Assembly (NCBI RefSeq): GCF_002091985.1
Contig: NZ_MKKX01000033.1
Location: 1-64,000, forward strand
DNA from: Rhodococcus sp. 1163
Lineage (GTDB): Bacteria > Actinomycetota > Actinomycetes > Mycobacteriales > Mycobacteriaceae
Length of the DNA stretch: 64,000 bases
Direction of reading: 5' to 3'
Position numbers and translations under genes: made by a program
Shown here: piece by piece, positions 63,763-64,000 of the stretch
Layout of the letters: every line of letters begins with the position of its first letter
Position numbering within the stretch: position 1 is the stretch's first letter
The notes under the pieces: model-generated
What the model saw: only the letters and a program-made list of their open reading frames with translations
Told to the model about the DNA's origin: nothing
Databases searched by the model: none

Positions 63763-64000
63763 GCCACTACCGCCTCTCGAAACAGATCACTCAGCGATGG
63801 TTTGTGGACGGAGAATTCGTGTACGGGGCCGGTGGCCAGTGCGGCATGCAGGACGTCCTGATCGGAGGCGCCCTGCTTCAGGCTGAGCACGAAGTGTCCG
63901 TCGCGCTGACTCAGGGTGGTGACTCCGGCAATGCTGTCGGCCCATCCTGGAGTGGCTGCAGGTGCATGCACCTGCAGCTGTGCGTCGCCGGATCCGCGGA
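63759..64000 (-). CDS. ABC transporter ATP-binding protein (C-terminal part only)
   Basis: Only the last 80 residues are inside the window; the N-terminus and Walker motifs lie beyond position 64000. The visible end (RGSGDAQLQVHAPAATPGW... SDLFREAVVA) is the C-terminal domain found after ABC ATPases of NatA type (PSLSDLFREAV). It overlaps the permease start by 4 bp, so the pair forms one exporter. The assignment leans on the neighbour. Confidence 0.78.
   Translation of the reverse strand, partial: RGSGDAQLQVHAPAATPGWADSIAGVTTLSQRDGHFVLSLKQGASDQDVLHAALATGPVHEFSVHKPSLSDLFREAVVA
63955..63978. repeat. 24-bp perfect palindrome inside the ATPase gene
   Basis: GCTGCAGGTGCA followed by TGCACCTGCAGC is a perfect palindrome with no loop. 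It lies within coding sequence (residues AQLQVHAPAA), so it may be coincidence. Confidence 0.4.

Overview
The window is high-GC actinobacterial chromosome. Gene content and order point to the Mycobacteriales, most likely a Rhococcus-type organism (Rhodococcus/Rhodococcoides). It carries an acyl-ACP desaturase, RpfA, SepH, an XPB helicase with its partner, Eis, AccD3, PrrAB and many GTG starts. From about 19.1 kb to 62.6 kb the order follows the Mycobacterium tuberculosis stretch Rv0858c to Rv0904c (aminotransferase, XPB, partner, small ORF, rpfA, yccF-like, cspB, DUF2771, MFS, DUF3027, DUF2530, marR, rRNA methylase, small membrane protein, sepH, serC, citA, gltA, prrBA, accD3). The molybdopterin genes and PE/PPE genes of that stretch are absent and other genes are interspersed. 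No insertion sequence, integrase, prophage or CRISPR array was seen.

Layout. 1-5.5 kb: partial desaturase, tRNA-Lys, secreted lipase, CorA-type transporter, an orphan gamma-butyrolactone-receptor-like TetR regulator, and a tRNA-Glu/Asp/Phe cluster with a terminator. 5.8-13 kb: drug-efflux MFS protein, ANTAR-only protein, XRE-cupin regulator, unknown membrane protein, pseudouridine synthase, and an ohrR-ohr-oxidoreductase operon. 13-19 kb: metE behind a cobalamin riboswitch, DAHP synthase behind a leader peptide rich in aromatic residues, and an AlkB-like gene behind a LexA-type box. 19-28 kb: aminotransferase-AraC operon, a frameshifted F420-type oxidoreductase, the XPB operon, and rpfA behind a c-di-AMP (ydaO-type) riboswitch. 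28-46 kb: cspB with a 5' hairpin, an exported-protein/MFS operon, DUF3027 overlapping a sacsin-like GHKL ATPase gene, PAP2 phosphatase, purine permease, Eis, RNA methyltransferase, SepH, SerC. 46-64 kb: two citrate synthases, PdxH, an epimerase-sugar kinase pair, nitrilase, FKBP, PrrAB, diguanylate cyclase, photolyase, PrpE, a DUF559 nuclease-like gene between two palindromic repeats, AccD3, and an ABC exporter cut by the window end.

How the genes work together: most are core metabolism and envelope or stress maintenance. The notable feature is cis-regulation. The window holds two riboswitches, an aromatic attenuator candidate, a LexA-type box, an OhrR-type operator candidate, a hairpin at the expected cspB mRNA start, and three copies of an exactly 56-bp palindromic repeat. 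Many convergent neighbours overlap at their 3' ends, so the region is very compact.
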